Assembly: GCA_010015805.1 (NCBI GenBank)
Contig: ML978127.1
Coordinates: 1,674,001-1,738,000, forward strand
Origin: Rhizodiscina lignyota
Lineage: Eukaryota > Ascomycota > Dothideomycetes > Aulographales > Rhizodiscinaceae
Direction of reading: 5' to 3'
DNA: 64,000 nucleotides
Shown one piece after another: positions 46,106-57,296 of the stretch. The translations under genes were made by a program, and so were the position numbers. The first letter of the stretch is position 1; each line of letters opens with the position of its first letter. The notes under the pieces were generated by a model. That model was not told where the DNA came from, did no database searches, and worked only from the letters and a program-made list of their open reading frames with translations.

Positions 46106-48513
46106 ATGTCGACGACTGTTAGCCCCATCTCAGAGCATAGCAACGAGGATGGATATATCGCGCCGAGAGCACAGGATGAAGTCTTGGTGACCGATCCACC
46201 ATTTCTACATACAGAATCCTCGAATGACAGAAACCTGTTCAATGACCACGGCAGCAGTCGAAGCCAAAAGACATTAACAAACGGCTACAAAGAGACGATT
46301 TCAGATGGCACTACAACCACATTGCACCGCTCCGGATCTGTCCTACTTCTTGTTCTACCATATGTGATCGTTGCGATCTTCGCTTGGGCGATCACTGCTG
46401 TCTTAGCCTTCCGACCCATAACGACCAAGTCTTACAAATTGGAGGTCAACGGTAGCGACGACGGCTATCCTCTCAAGCTTCACTCTCGCTACGTGCAGAA
46501 CGAGCGATGGTTCGAGGCTGCGCGGGTCTTGGAATCAATTGTAACGACCCTGACCATTCCAGTGGCTTCTGCTGTATGCTCCAGCGCTGCTGTCATCTTC
46601 GCTCAGAGAGGCAAGGGATCGTCAGGCCTTTCAATGCGACAGACGATGATCCTCGCGAACCGTGGATGGTTAGATCTCTCAACCTATGGATCTCTCATTC
46701 CTGGCGCACGTGAGAAGGCATGGAAGAGATATGCCTCGACATTTTTAGTCATTGCCATTCTCCTGAACCTCCTGGGAGGTATTATCGGTCCGCTGCAGCA
46801 AATCTTCCTGTCCACTACGAACATCAAAACGCCAACTGTGCCTACGACTATTACCAATCTCCATGACCTAGCTATGCTATCTTCCGATCCTGACTCTGAC
46901 AATAGCGACGTTCTCTTTACTCGACAGGCTTTGACGACTGCCTCCAGGAACGAGCCTCAGTCGCAACTGTGGCCGGGAATCAACTTCAACTCCGGCTGCA
47001 ATGAGCTGAATCTCATGAACGCCCACGAAGTGGCCCCGATGGCTTGCGAAAGTAATGGCATTACGTTTGGCAATATGTCTCAGCTAGACAACCCCTTCTA
47101 TGCAGAGCTCCCGAACGACTTCAACAGTGGCGTGATCAGACAATTCTTGCCTCGCATCAACTCTACCGCGACATATCAAAATATCGACAAGTCTAACTTT
47201 CCAGCGAATTGTTCAGACTTCGAAGGAGCATTCTTCGCCGATCTTTCAAACACGACAGATATTGCTCCGTCATTCTGGGCCTTGCAAGCGTGCATGCCTG
47301 CCAATCTCACAAAATCTCCTTGGAAAGCGACTGGAGATCGCCAGGATTTTTCCGAGGAGTTATATCTCAACATTTCTGGTCTCGACACTGGCTCCGCAGG
47401 AGATACTCAATTATATTACAAGATCGTAGTCAACACAACAGCGGGCTTCTTTGAATTGCCAAACTACATGAATGGCGGTATCGCAGGCCCACTATTGGAC
47501 AGGGCGCCTACCTTACACCCGAACGGCGCATGCGGTGATGCTTGCGAGGAGCAAGAGCTCAATATTATTGAAGCGTAAATTCAACCCCATTCTATCTTAA
47601 TTTCATCACACTAACTCTTCCATTAAGCGACCAAATTTCTGGCAAACTCAAATATCGCCGTGCAGAAACCTCTAACAATACCTCTTGGAACCCGAACCAA
47701 CTCGAGGCCGTACCCAACAAAGGCCCTCTCCTCACAATCGCGTTGGCTCTTTTCGGCCGCGGCTCTTATCCTACAATCCCCTCTACGTTGCCCAGTAACA
47801 AAGACGATGATAATTCGAACAACGAAGCGCCTGGCAGCTGTGTTACACTCGTACCGTTTTCTGGTCTCAGCGATGTTATCTCTTGGCAAGAGCTGCAGTG
47901 TCAAAGGGCCGAGGACCACTCTGGCTTCGACGTCGACGTAAGTCAATGGATACAAGGCTTCGGCGCCGAAGCCGCTGATTTGTCGAACACCTTCACTGCG
48001 GCCGCATTCCTGGCGAATCAAGCTTGGTTTCAGAATATGGATAGAAATACAATTGCACCGCTGTTTGTAGAATTTGATCCCGGAGCGGACACACAGGTGC
48101 CCGTCATTTCGACGGCTGGCGTTGTCGTCATTTCGATACTACTGGGACTGTTTCTATCCGGCTTACTCGCAATGGCGATGTATGCAGCTCTCACGCCCCG
48201 ATGGACGAGTAAATTGGACGCCTGGGCGATGATGAGGATTGGCGCTGAGATGAGCGACAAGTTCCCGCTTGCGGTAGCGAATAATGTCGATGGAGTTAAG
48301 GAGCTTGATGAGATGCCTGGGTGGATTGGAGATGACGGTGATGTCGTTGGAATGATAGCTGTTGGAGGAAGCGACAGGGTAAGAGGAGGAAGAAGATATG
48401 CCTGCTATCCCGCAGATAGATATGGGACCAGAGGACCGCCAGAAGCAAGGACGCATCAATTAGAGCCAAGGTCCGACACGGCATTGGAGCCACTGAGGCG
48501 AAGAGATGTGTAG
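46106..48513 (+). CDS. Uncharacterised membrane protein with four transmembrane segments
   Basis: Exons 46106..47574 and 47628..48513 (53-base intron with CACTAAC branch, GTAAAT..AAG) give 784 residues. Membrane segments are predicted at about 78-101 (LLLVLPYVIVAIFAWAITAV), 145-166, 209-231 and 648-678 (VISTAGVVVISILLGLFL). Between the third and fourth lies a 400-residue loop with about a dozen N-glycosylation sequons (NMS, NST, NCS, NTT, NLT, NIS) and several cysteines, so that loop should face outside or the lumen. The N-terminal 75 residues and the C-terminal 110 are cytosolic. This is the layout of a large uncharacterised Pezizomycotina family; I know no function for it. Confidence 0.8.
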
Positions 48514-48704
48514 CGGAAGGTCTCTTCATGTATATTATAGCATTTTGATACCACATTTATATGAGTACAATCCCAAATTCTCTAACTCCGGAATATACAC
48601 AGCCCAGAAGGGTATTTCTTATTTCTATCGTTCAAACCTGAGGTTCAGTTGCCGTCGTTTCGGCACTATGAAATGATTGTTAGCCATGTGTTCCGTTGGA
48701 GAAG

Positions 48705-49097
48705 TCAGTTCCAACGTACGCAGACACCAATTGTATCTGAACCGCAGGTACGGGAATTGGGATCAGTACGGCAGGCATAGCTATTCGTTCGTCAATCTCT
48801 GGATAAAGGACTCAAACAGCGAGAGCAGACGTACATTAGACCAGTTCTACCGTCCGTGTACTGATTGAAGGTGATGGGATCCGGTGTGCAACTGAAGATG
48901 CCGCTGGTACATGGATTGCCGTCAGTCCACAATGTGATCGGCTCGTGGATTGAGCAGTCATCGTTGTAGACATTCCAGCTAGGGAGCCCGGCATTGTCGA
49001 AGTTTTGCCCGATGGCGAAGTTGAAGCCAGGGCAAACGGCAGAGACAGAAGTGAAGCTAGCCGCAAGGGCGACAAGGACCAATGTGGATGAGAACAT
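48705..49097 (-). CDS. Small cysteine-rich secreted protein (effector-like)
   Basis: Exons (minus) 49097..48835 and 48780..48705 (54-base intron, GTACGT..TAG) give 112 residues. Unspliced, the frame runs on into the intron and misses the cysteine-rich C-terminus. The signal peptide is residues 1-20 (LVLVALAASFTSVSA); the mature chain starts VCPGFNFAIGQN. Seven cysteines follow: VC, DDC, NPC, FSC, YAC, RTC and GVC. An odd number leaves one unpaired or a dimer bridge. The splice YTDGRTGLI/YACRTDPNSRTCG keeps the Cys spacing of small secreted proteins. No enzyme motif. Candidate effector or cell-surface protein; the family is not recognised. Convergent with the preceding membrane-protein gene (191 bases apart). 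Confidence 0.82.
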
Positions 49098-50563
49098 AGC
49101 GAAATAGAATCTCCAAAATGTCTTTGACTTTGAAAAGATAAAAGCGAACCTGATGAGGAGAGAAATGATAGCTTTGTACCTGTACCTTTGTGGAAGCGGC
49201 CGTCCCAATCCCTTTAACGTTACTCATTTTCATTTCCATCACTTCACGACGAGGCTCTTAGCCTCGCAAAGATAGCGCCTACAATACGAAATCGTAGGAT
49301 AGTGCAATATCCAACACTCGAGCTGCGCACAATGAGTTGGTGAAATTGAGATCAGTGCGAGCGTTGTCTTTCTGCAATGTTCACCCCCTGTCGTCCGTTC
49401 CCACCAGCGTTTCCAACAGGCTTGGCATGCAAAATTGCTATCTTTAGCCCTAGCCCGACGGCGCCACTCCACCCACGTGTGTGGAATATCGATCACCACA
49501 GGTCCTTTTGTATTTCGTTTGCTAAGGGCGGAGCGGAGGAGGATTGTGCCAAGAAGGCCCCCCATGAGACTGAAACTCTTCTGCACGAAATCTTGAGGCT
49601 GGGGAGGATCGACAGGAACAACTCGAGTTCGACCCAAACAAGCCTTCAGCGTAATGGCACCGAAAGCTAGGTACATCGTTTCCCAAGGCCTTCTTCCACT
49701 CGGGACCTAATCGACTAGGTTGCCACCTGCCGTCGTTGACAGTGGACTCGTCTCGGTCTTCCACTCAAGAGAACAGTGCTCCCATCGTTAAGACGGTTTT
49801 CATACATCCAGAGAGAAGAAGTAATTAGAATTCCAACTACCACGCCATAAGAATCAGCATCAACACGCTACACGAAAGCATACACGAGGACATACACCAC
49901 ACTTGGTAACTTTTGGCAAAGCGCAACTACCCGAGAGAGTTCGCGTTGCGATCCTGAAGAGCAGAATATGCAGCCAAGAGCCTCCGTGTCCGTGGACTGT
50001 AGGGTGACTTGGTCCCTTTGAGCTATTTCTTCTGCAGATTGCAGCCTTGTTGTATGAGCTCTCTCTTTTAGTTTCTCTTCCTTCCGTTCTTGACAAAGCG
50101 CTCTTCACGACGTGGCGAGTTGTAGTCTGTAGAAACTCCACCAACGCCATATCCTAGCACGTCGCAGAGGCTTAGATACAGTTCCTGGATTCGCCAAGAG
50201 AACGAGCCACAGTCCTATCATTTACCAGTTCATTTCTTCTACTCCGTATTCGAACCAACTGCAGCGCCAAAAAGAAGCTATCCATTCGTGCAGTCTCGTG
50301 CTCCCGTATACGCCTGAATCGAGCATTCAAAACTCTAAATTCGGAAACTTCGAGCCGAGTGGAGATTGATTCATGAACAAATCTGCCCCCAAGCCACACC
50401 GTGATGCCTAATCGCCAGGCCAACTCCAACATCCCTAATACAACATTCCATTCGTAATGTCTAGGCACACAATGAATACAGACTCGTGGAGGTACCATGT
50501 ACATATACGGTCGGATCACCTCTACCGCTTTTTGCAATCAACAAAGTCAATCCTGAAGTCACA
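49098..50563. other. Long intergenic region with a possible small gene
   Basis: 1.5 kb between the small secreted protein and the seven-exon secreted protein. The only coding-like stretch is 49239..49676 (minus), listed separately at low confidence. The rest has short open frames on both strands with no domain. Confidence 0.4.
49239..49676 (-). CDS. Possible small hypothetical protein
   Basis: An open frame of 145 residues starting at an ATG. The first about 80 residues look coding by codon choice and composition (MYLAFGAITLKACLGRTR, then PPQPQDFVQKSFSLMGGLL). The rest is Cys/Trp/Arg-rich and less convincing, so the true gene may splice away from it, for instance after RRRARAKDSN. It has no recognisable domain. 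It could be an unused frame. Confidence 0.3.
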   Translation of the reverse strand: MYLAFGAITLKACLGRTRVVPVDPPQPQDFVQKSFSLMGGLLGTILLRSALSKRNTKGPVVIDIPHTWVEWRRRARAKDSNFACQACWKRWWERTTGGEHCRKTTLALISISPTHCAQLECWILHYPTISYCRRYLCEAKSLVVK

Positions 50564-52402
50564 ATGAAGGCCACATTCTTTACTACCACAGCGTTTGCAC
50601 TCCAGGTTGCTGCTAGTCCATTTGACACTGCCCTCTCAAATGTGGTGAGTGTTATATCCACAATCCCTCTATTGTCTTCCTATATACTAACAACTATTCC
50701 AATCAGTTCAAGAGACAAGACAGTACGGGGTGGAGAGATATCACCTGCACGACAGGCTCTCTGACCGATGTCTCCAATGACCCTGTGCAGCAATGGATCG
50801 ACGCCAAAACGACCGACGCAATGAGAGAATGTATTGATGCATACAATAGCGATAGCAAAGGCCTCACTTTCTCGAACTTTGTTGCGAACTTTTTCAACGC
50901 TCGACCTGGCATCAGCTGCGGGCTGTTGGACAACGACAACTGTGCTGTGTCGGTCAACTGCGGTCAAGGCAGCGATGCGAACGCGCCAGTGAACTCTCCC
51001 GCTGGGTAAAGAAACTGTCATATTTTGGCCCACAGAAGATACTAACACTCTATTAGATACGTTGTTATCAACTCTATGGTTGGACTGCACATTCAGTTCG
51101 AGAACTACTTCAAGGGCCTGCAAAATGCCCTCAACTTTATGAATGGAGAAATCGGAACCTTCTCGGACGTATTCGCGCCACAATTTGATCCTCTTAGCGA
51201 TGACAAGATCTTAATCGACGTATTGAATTTGTGTTTCGCAGTGGTATCTGCCGGAGCATTTAATTCCTGTCAGTCTCCGTGCAACCCTTACTACAGACAA
51301 TGTATTGATCTTTCTACCAGGGTTCAAGAACCTTCAATACTTCAAAGGCCAAAATGCCAACACCCTCGGCGTTGCCAAAGATACCACCAATGCAGCAGTC
51401 GCCCAGTCCCTCAACATCCTTAAGGACAGCAGCGACGCGTACGTAACCTCTCCATACCTCACTAATCAGAAACATACCAGTGCTGACAATCTTCTTATTA
51501 GCCTTGACAAGTTGAAGGTGCAGAATACCATGTCAAGTTTTCTATCTCAGACTGTTCAGCAGTGGATGAACTCGACAGAGACAATGACGAAGCATATCTT
51601 CGAGGAAGATGCGGTCCTTGGCTATTACTCCTTTGTGAATGGAAAGAGCTGGGACCCGAACTCTCAGGTTAGCGCATTGGACGTAACGCAGTCGGTCGAG
51701 CAAACTCTATATGCGTACATGGCTCCCATCGGATGGAAGCTTGCCACGTCGGAGGAGATTGGAGCTTTTATCGCGTATGCTGTTCAAAAACCTTCATATT
51801 CCGTGCCCACAACATACTGACAATCGTAATAGTACTGCTGACGAACTCAATAAGAACGGCGATGGTTGTGGAGACTATGACAAGCCAACTGACAATGGTG
51901 GCACGGTCACCGCCAACTGGGACGATGATATCATGTCCAAGACCTTGGTCTGCCTTGATGGCACAGCGTACTGGCTTGTCAATCTCCAGCGCTCACAGAA
52001 ACCACGCGATCAGTGCAGCTCGACTCCTGCTATTTCCCCCGGCGTCTGCTCCTTTGTCCCGCCAGAGGTCAAGATGCTGCCAGGTGTGGACCAAATGGAC
52101 GGCCAGAAGTGGGGCGGCCTTACCAAGGAAATTTTGGTTGCGAGGTACGTGGTGCTTGTTTGATTTGCATATCGAGTAGTTGCTGACGAAGCTCTATCCA
52201 CAGCGCTGTGAAATCCTGGCAGAACAATGGCAACAAGAACGGCTGGGCTTCCACCGATGCCTCTACCGAGAACGGAATGCGCGATGTCATCGACAACGGC
52301 ATCAATGCTCAAGGTGTCGTCAACATTCCGGTCTGCAGTTTCCCGGAAGCCATCAACAACGGCTATCCTGATGAGAACACGCCGAACTGGCCTTGCAACT
52401 AG
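50564..52402 (+). CDS. Secreted protein of unknown family, seven exons
   Basis: Exons 50564..50644, 50707..51005, 51057..51268, 51321..51438, 51502..51774, 51833..52144 and 52204..52402 all join in frame to 497 residues. The signal peptide is residues 1-17 (FFTTTAFALQVAAS), then SPFDTALSNV and a Kex2-like KR at the first splice (FKRQDSTGW). The mature protein has conserved-looking Trp and Cys positions (DITCTTGSLTDVSND, PGISCGLLDNDNCAV, NGDGCGDYDKP, CSFVPPEVKML, PVCSFPEAINNGYPDE), with YMAPIGWKLATSEEIGAF in the middle. Several of its introns use GTACGT or GTATGC donors. I do not recognise a named domain. Fungal, extracellular; the role is unknown. The last splices (6 and 7) rest on frame conservation. 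Confidence 0.8.
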
Positions 52403-52609
52403 AATTCCAATTATTCGCGTTTTCGTTGAGTAGTATTATTGATTTGTTGATTACAAGTCAGGTCGCTTTGCAGTTCTGGTACCTATTTCGTATCATGCTT
52501 GTTTACCTCGTCCGCCATTTTGTTGTAGATATCTTCTGAGCATGAGATGGACCGGCGTTTGGACTAGAAGAGCAAAATAGCGTAAGAGGATATATATCAC
52601 AGCAGAATT

Positions 52610-54124
52610 TCACTCATCCGGTCCATCCAACGCTTCATTGGACAATGGAATAAAGCGTGCTTTGAGATCAGGCTCGCTCGCGAAGTCCGTATCGAAGGGC
52701 CACATCGGACGACGAATACGACTGTGTCCGAGACGTTTAAGATCTTGATCGACACCACCAGGAGTAAGGCCGAGCATCCAGTCTTTTGCCATGTTGTACA
52801 ATTCGGGCTCCAGATACCCAATCTTCACGATGACAATGTCTGCCGAGCGAGGAGAAAGGTCCAGCTCCGTGAAATCGCGTTCTTTGTGGTATGGCTTCCG
52901 CAACTTCGTGAGAATCGCAAACACACTGCCGACTTGCAGCACGACTTCCACAACGGCGTGCTGGTCACCATGCTTGATTGCGTGCACTTGTCCAGTCATT
53001 GTGATAGGGCCAGCGTGGATGTTGTCTACCTCCGCTCCGGCTGTTACTGTGACAATTGCTCCAACTCCTGCATCTACAGCATCTTTGATCGCCTCAGCCC
53101 CCGGAACGCTGGCGTAAATAACTTTTGGTCCAGATGCGTCCTTAAACTCTGGCCGAGCAAGCAGTTGTGTGAGACCCCAGGTCACATCACCAGAGCCTCC
53201 AGCCGTTGGGTTATCCCCAGAATCAGAGATAAAGTACGGACGAGCTTTGGATGCCAATGCTGTATCGAGGCATTCCTTGAACGAGCCTGTAGGCGCTACG
53301 AAATGGAAGTCGCCTCTTGCTTCCCAGAAGAGTTTCGCAAGCTTCTCCGCACCGGCGGCTACGGCATCTTTCTCCCAACCTGTAACCATAATAATCGCAC
53401 GATTTCGCCACTCGTCAGCCCATGCATAGCCGACCCATATCGCTGCATCCAAGACTCCACCAGTTGCCTCTACGCCGGGAACGGCGGCATAGATGTGCTT
53501 TGCAGGCTCATCGCGGGTGGAAGTCTGCTCGCCAGGGAGAAGAATCGGGATTGGGATCCACGCCTTAAGGGGTCGCGAGCCACGTGGTCGTTGCGATAAT
53601 AGCTCTACCAAGTTACGACATGCCCGTTCTTTGGTATCGAGAGCATCCTCGTGCGGTGCCATGCGATAGCAAGTGATGAGATCCGTCTGATGGGCCAGCT
53701 CGCGCGAGACATTCCCGTGCAAATCCATGGACGCAGATACAATCACATCTGGGCCGATGGCTGATCGAACACGTCGCAGCAGCTCGGACTCGATGTCTTC
53801 AAGGCCGTCGACGTACATAGCACCGTGAATATCGAACCAGAGACCATCTAGAGCGGGCATCTGTTTCAGACGAGATATGATCTCGCCGGCGAATTCTTCG
53901 AAGGCATCCCGTGTCACGATACCACCAGGTAGCGAGTGGCCGATGAGTGCTCCGCGCCACTCTGCGGCGTCACCAATGTCTGTGCCTGAATGGAGGAAAG
54001 AGTAGTGTTTGATTATCTCATCTCCGCGCTTGGGGTGAAATGCTGGCGCGAGCGTTCGAGATGGAGTGAACGTCGAATTCTCGCACGCGAGTCCAGCGAT
54101 GGCAATGACCGGATGGGGCGACAT
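52610..54124 (-). CDS. M81-family metallopeptidase (MlrC-like)
   Basis: MlrC is the bacterial zinc peptidase that finishes microcystin breakdown; fungal M81 homologues are mostly uncharacterised. The product is 504 residues from ATG 54124 (MSPHPVIAIAGLACENSTFTP); the upstream frame lacks family homology. The N-terminal domain has the zinc-ligand type motif WFDIHGAMYVDGLEDIE (about 98-114) and SASMDLHGNVSRELA (about 131-145). LITCYRMAPHEDALDT follows. The C-terminal domain starts PYFISDSGDNPTAGGSGDVT and continues to ADIVIVKIGYLEPELY. No signal peptide, so probably cytosolic. The physiological substrate in a fungus is unknown; bacterial relatives act on short peptides or isoaspartyl-like substrates. 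Confidence 0.88.
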   Translation of the reverse strand: MSPHPVIAIAGLACENSTFTPSRTLAPAFHPKRGDEIIKHYSFLHSGTDIGDAAEWRGALIGHSLPGGIVTRDAFEEFAGEIISRLKQMPALDGLWFDIHGAMYVDGLEDIESELLRRVRSAIGPDVIVSASMDLHGNVSRELAHQTDLITCYRMAPHEDALDTKERACRNLVELLSQRPRGSRPLKAWIPIPILLPGEQTSTRDEPAKHIYAAVPGVEATGGVLDAAIWVGYAWADEWRNRAIIMVTGWEKDAVAAGAEKLAKLFWEARGDFHFVAPTGSFKECLDTALASKARPYFISDSGDNPTAGGSGDVTWGLTQLLARPEFKDASGPKVIYASVPGAEAIKDAVDAGVGAIVTVTAGAEVDNIHAGPITMTGQVHAIKHGDQHAVVEVVLQVGSVFAILTKLRKPYHKERDFTELDLSPRSADIVIVKIGYLEPELYNMAKDWMLGLTPGGVDQDLKRLGHSRIRRPMWPFDTDFASEPDLKARFIPLSNEALDGPDE

Positions 54125-55041
54125 GATGTAATAAAAGAGCTCCCGGTATTGAGTGTTGGTCTCTGTAATAGAAAAGACGGAATCGGGAAATTTTCTACGC
54201 GTCCGTACAGAGGCAGTAAACTCTATACTACTGAGAAGACTGTGCAAACGTACTGCATCACGAGATAGTGCTGGATCGCGTAATTAGTACGTAATCTGAG
54301 CTATTGGCTCGACGCAAAATGCAATGAAGATGTGCAAGAAGTGAACTAGATAATGAGCGTTAATCAAATACTATAAGCCCAATGGTATCGTACTCCAGCG
54401 ATGAAGATTGAAGACGAATGGAGAAGGGCATAAATTAAATCGATTTCGACCAAATTTTCCCACCGATACGAAGGGAAGTCCTGTTACAGTTACAGTTGAT
54501 AAACTCAAAAAGATGTTCGATAATTGCCCAGGACTGGAGTACCTTATCGGTTGCTCGCAGCTCCCCGGGCGGAGACGGTCTTCCCTTCGGCTGCTTGGAC
54601 CCTTCCTGCGGATTTCCATCTTTTCCATCTCACCTTCGGCAACAACTGCGCCGGGATAAATTGCCTTCTGCCAATCAACAGCTCTTTGGCCACGGTAAGG
54701 TGTTTGTGACCGAGTTAACGTAGCATTGCATTTGTTCAAGCCTCCGTCAGGCGATCTTATCTGTGGCCAGAGCCGTGGCTCACGGATGCTTGATTGGATC
54801 CTCTGCAACACGATGTCGATCTCTCTGTCTCCTGCCACTTTGGCGGGAATTGACGAGGGGTTACATATCTCTTGGACCTTGTAGGTCTAGATAGCTGCGG
54901 ACAGATGTACCGAAACCATGGACGCGCTCTTAAGTACCAGGTTATCGCGTGGCGCCGCGAGGAGCGGTGTTGGAACTTTCCCTTTGGCAACTTGACCACA
55001 TGTACTTTGCTGGTTGAGGGAGATCTCAGGAATCCTTAAAG
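54125..55041. promoter_or_regulatory. Divergent promoter between M81 peptidase and MFS transporter
   Basis: 917 bases between opposite starts. If the two genes act in one pathway, this would carry the shared control elements. Open frames at 54371..54838 and elsewhere have no domain. No motif can be named with confidence. Confidence 0.4.
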
Positions 55042-56949
55042 ATGCTACGAAAGACACCGACGGGAACGTGGCTGCCGGCATGGGTGCCAGAGAGCACCAT
55101 TATCACTGCCTACCTCCTCCTCTTCTGCTCCGTTGTACAATCGACTGTAGGCAGTATTTCCAGTCCTGAGCTTGGCCCCACTGACTTGCTTCCAGACTGG
55201 TGGATATGACGGTTCAATGTTGAATGGCCTCAATATTCTGCCTGTATATACGGATTATTTCAAGCTCAATGCTGCTACAACCGGGTTGAACACAGGCTCC
55301 GTATTCATTGGCGGTTTCTTTGGCCCTATATTCTCGGGTGTGATCGCAGATCGATTAGGCCGGCGTCCTGCCATCTTGTGGGGATGCATAGTAACAATCG
55401 TTGGCATCATTCTCCAGACGGCTGCACAGGACATTGCAATGTTCGTTGTTGCGCGTATAATACTTGGGTTTGGGTAAGAGATGCTCGCACAAGAGCCGCC
55501 GCATTATGAGCTTTGCTAAGATGAGCCTTGGAATTCTAGATCTCAGGTTTCTGGCATTGCTGCGGCCGTATATCTCTCTGAGACGTTCCCGAGTCGGTGG
55601 AGAGCCTGGGGCGTTGGTCTGTTGAATGACTTCTACTAGTAAGTCCTGCGAACCCTGGTTAGCGAGATGTACGCAAAGAGACTGATTCTTGTAGTGTTGG
55701 TGCGCTGATTGCTGCGGGCATCACCCTCGGTACAGGACAATGGAACAGTACGTGGGCTTGGAGAGCCCCTTCGCTATTTCAAGCGATCTTTTCCATTTTG
55801 TGCATTGTGATCTTGCCGTTTATGTGAGTTACGGAAGGGTGTAGTATGGTGGGCGCACCAGAAGCTGAATCGTATAGACCCGAATCGCCCCGTTGGCTCG
55901 TCCATGAGGGCTATTACGAATACGCACGAACGGCCGTCGCACAGACCAATGCCAATGGGAACGTTTCGGACCCAGTAGTGGTGACCATCTACAAGGAGAT
56001 CATCGACACTCTGGAATGGGAGAAAAAAGAAGGCATAACTATGAGCCCACTTGAAATTGTAAAGACTCCAGCAGCGAGGAAGCGGCTCCTGATTGGCATG
56101 TCTCCTGGCCCATTCTCTTGCGTGGCTGGAAACATTATCGCTTCGTACTATCTTGGAGACGAGCTTGATACCGCTGGTATCACAAGCCCGAATGACCAGT
56201 TGAAGGCCAATGTCGTCCTGAACGTGTGGTGTCTTGCTTGCTCTCTCTTTGGCACTCATCTGGCTGCCAAATGGGGTCGAAAGCCCACTGCTCTTCTCTC
56301 AGAAGTATTGCTTGTAATATGTCTGTTCGTCATTGGTGGCCTTTCGAAGATCTACGCCGACAACCCGGCTGGCGCGTCGAAGAGTCTGGTCTATGGAGAT
56401 GTGGCAGTCATGTTCCTCTTCCAGGGCTTTTACTCGATCGCATGGACACCGCTTCTATATCTGTATCCGCCCGAAGTCATGAATTACTCCATCCGCGCCA
56501 ATGGAGTGGCATTCTCGTCTTTCATGTTGAACGCTCTTGCGTAAGTTCCCGGTCTGAAAATGTCACTGCCTGACTTGCCGCTAACGAACGTAGATGCGTG
56601 CTTGTGTTTGTCATGCCAATCGGCCTAACGAACATCGGCTGGAAGATGTATATGATCAATGGAGGATGGGATATCATTATTGTCGTCCTTATCGTGAGTA
56701 GAATCCCCGTCCAAGTATTCTTCTGAGATTCTAATTATCCCGCAGGCCGTATACTGGGTCGAAACCAAAGGCAAGACGCTTGAAGAGATTGACGCGATCT
56801 TCGAAGGAGAAAAGCATTCGTCTGTGCCTGATGTCGAGCATGTCCGTCTTGGTAAAGCAACTGTGGACGTCGCGGTGATCGAGCAAGAGCTTCAACATGA
56901 GACAGGTCTGGACATAGTTAATGAAAGAGAGGATAAGAAATTCGAGTGA
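55042..56949 (+). CDS. MFS sugar transporter (hexose/lactose permease-like)
   Basis: Exons 55042..55146, 55196..55473, 55540..55638, 55695..55823, 55878..56540, 56594..56693 and 56746..56949 give 525 residues with all junctions in frame. Sugar-porter signatures are all present: GGYDGSMLNGL near the end of TM1, GVIADRLGRRPAILWG (loop 2-3), LSETFPSRWRAWGVGLLNDFYY, LPFIPESPRWLVHEG at the splice after TM6, AAKWGRKPTA (loop 8-9) and VETKGKTLEEIDAIFEGE after TM12. The N-terminus is short (TWLPAWVPEST before TM1). The call to the lactose-permease-like group rests on the TM1 GYDGS and PESPRWL context; the actual sugar is not known. It stands 5' of the cyclo-ligase and aldehyde dehydrogenase genes, in the same orientation. 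Confidence 0.92.
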
Positions 56950-57296
56950 GGATATGCAATGCAAGGGTAAATGACGAATAGCCACATTAGTTAAACAAGA
57001 AATGAGAGAGGCACTGTGGAATATTGAGAGATTTATTCTAGAAGCAAAGCCACATTGAATTTCAGAAAGAAATTCACGCGCCCACTGTAAGGAATGTGCA
57101 GCGGCGCAGTCAATATATACAGGTGTTGGTCAGTCCGAACTTCGAAGGTTCCATCGGTAGGATTGAGACTCACTGGGCTGTGCTGGTATGGTGGATGTGG
57201 AACGCTAGTCAATAATAAGCTAGCGTGATCTAACAGTGCCTTCCAAGTGATAAAGAGGACTTTTTGAGACCACATTTTGCAGGTGTCCCAGTGGCC
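56950..57296. other. Intergenic region
   Basis: 347 bases between the transporter and the cyclo-ligase-like gene. Nothing recognisable apart from flanking 3' and 5' sequence. Confidence 0.4.

Noticed and set aside
55846-56544. Start of the transporter at 55846
   Set aside because: The first residues come from an intron; the spliced model has the full set of transporter motifs.
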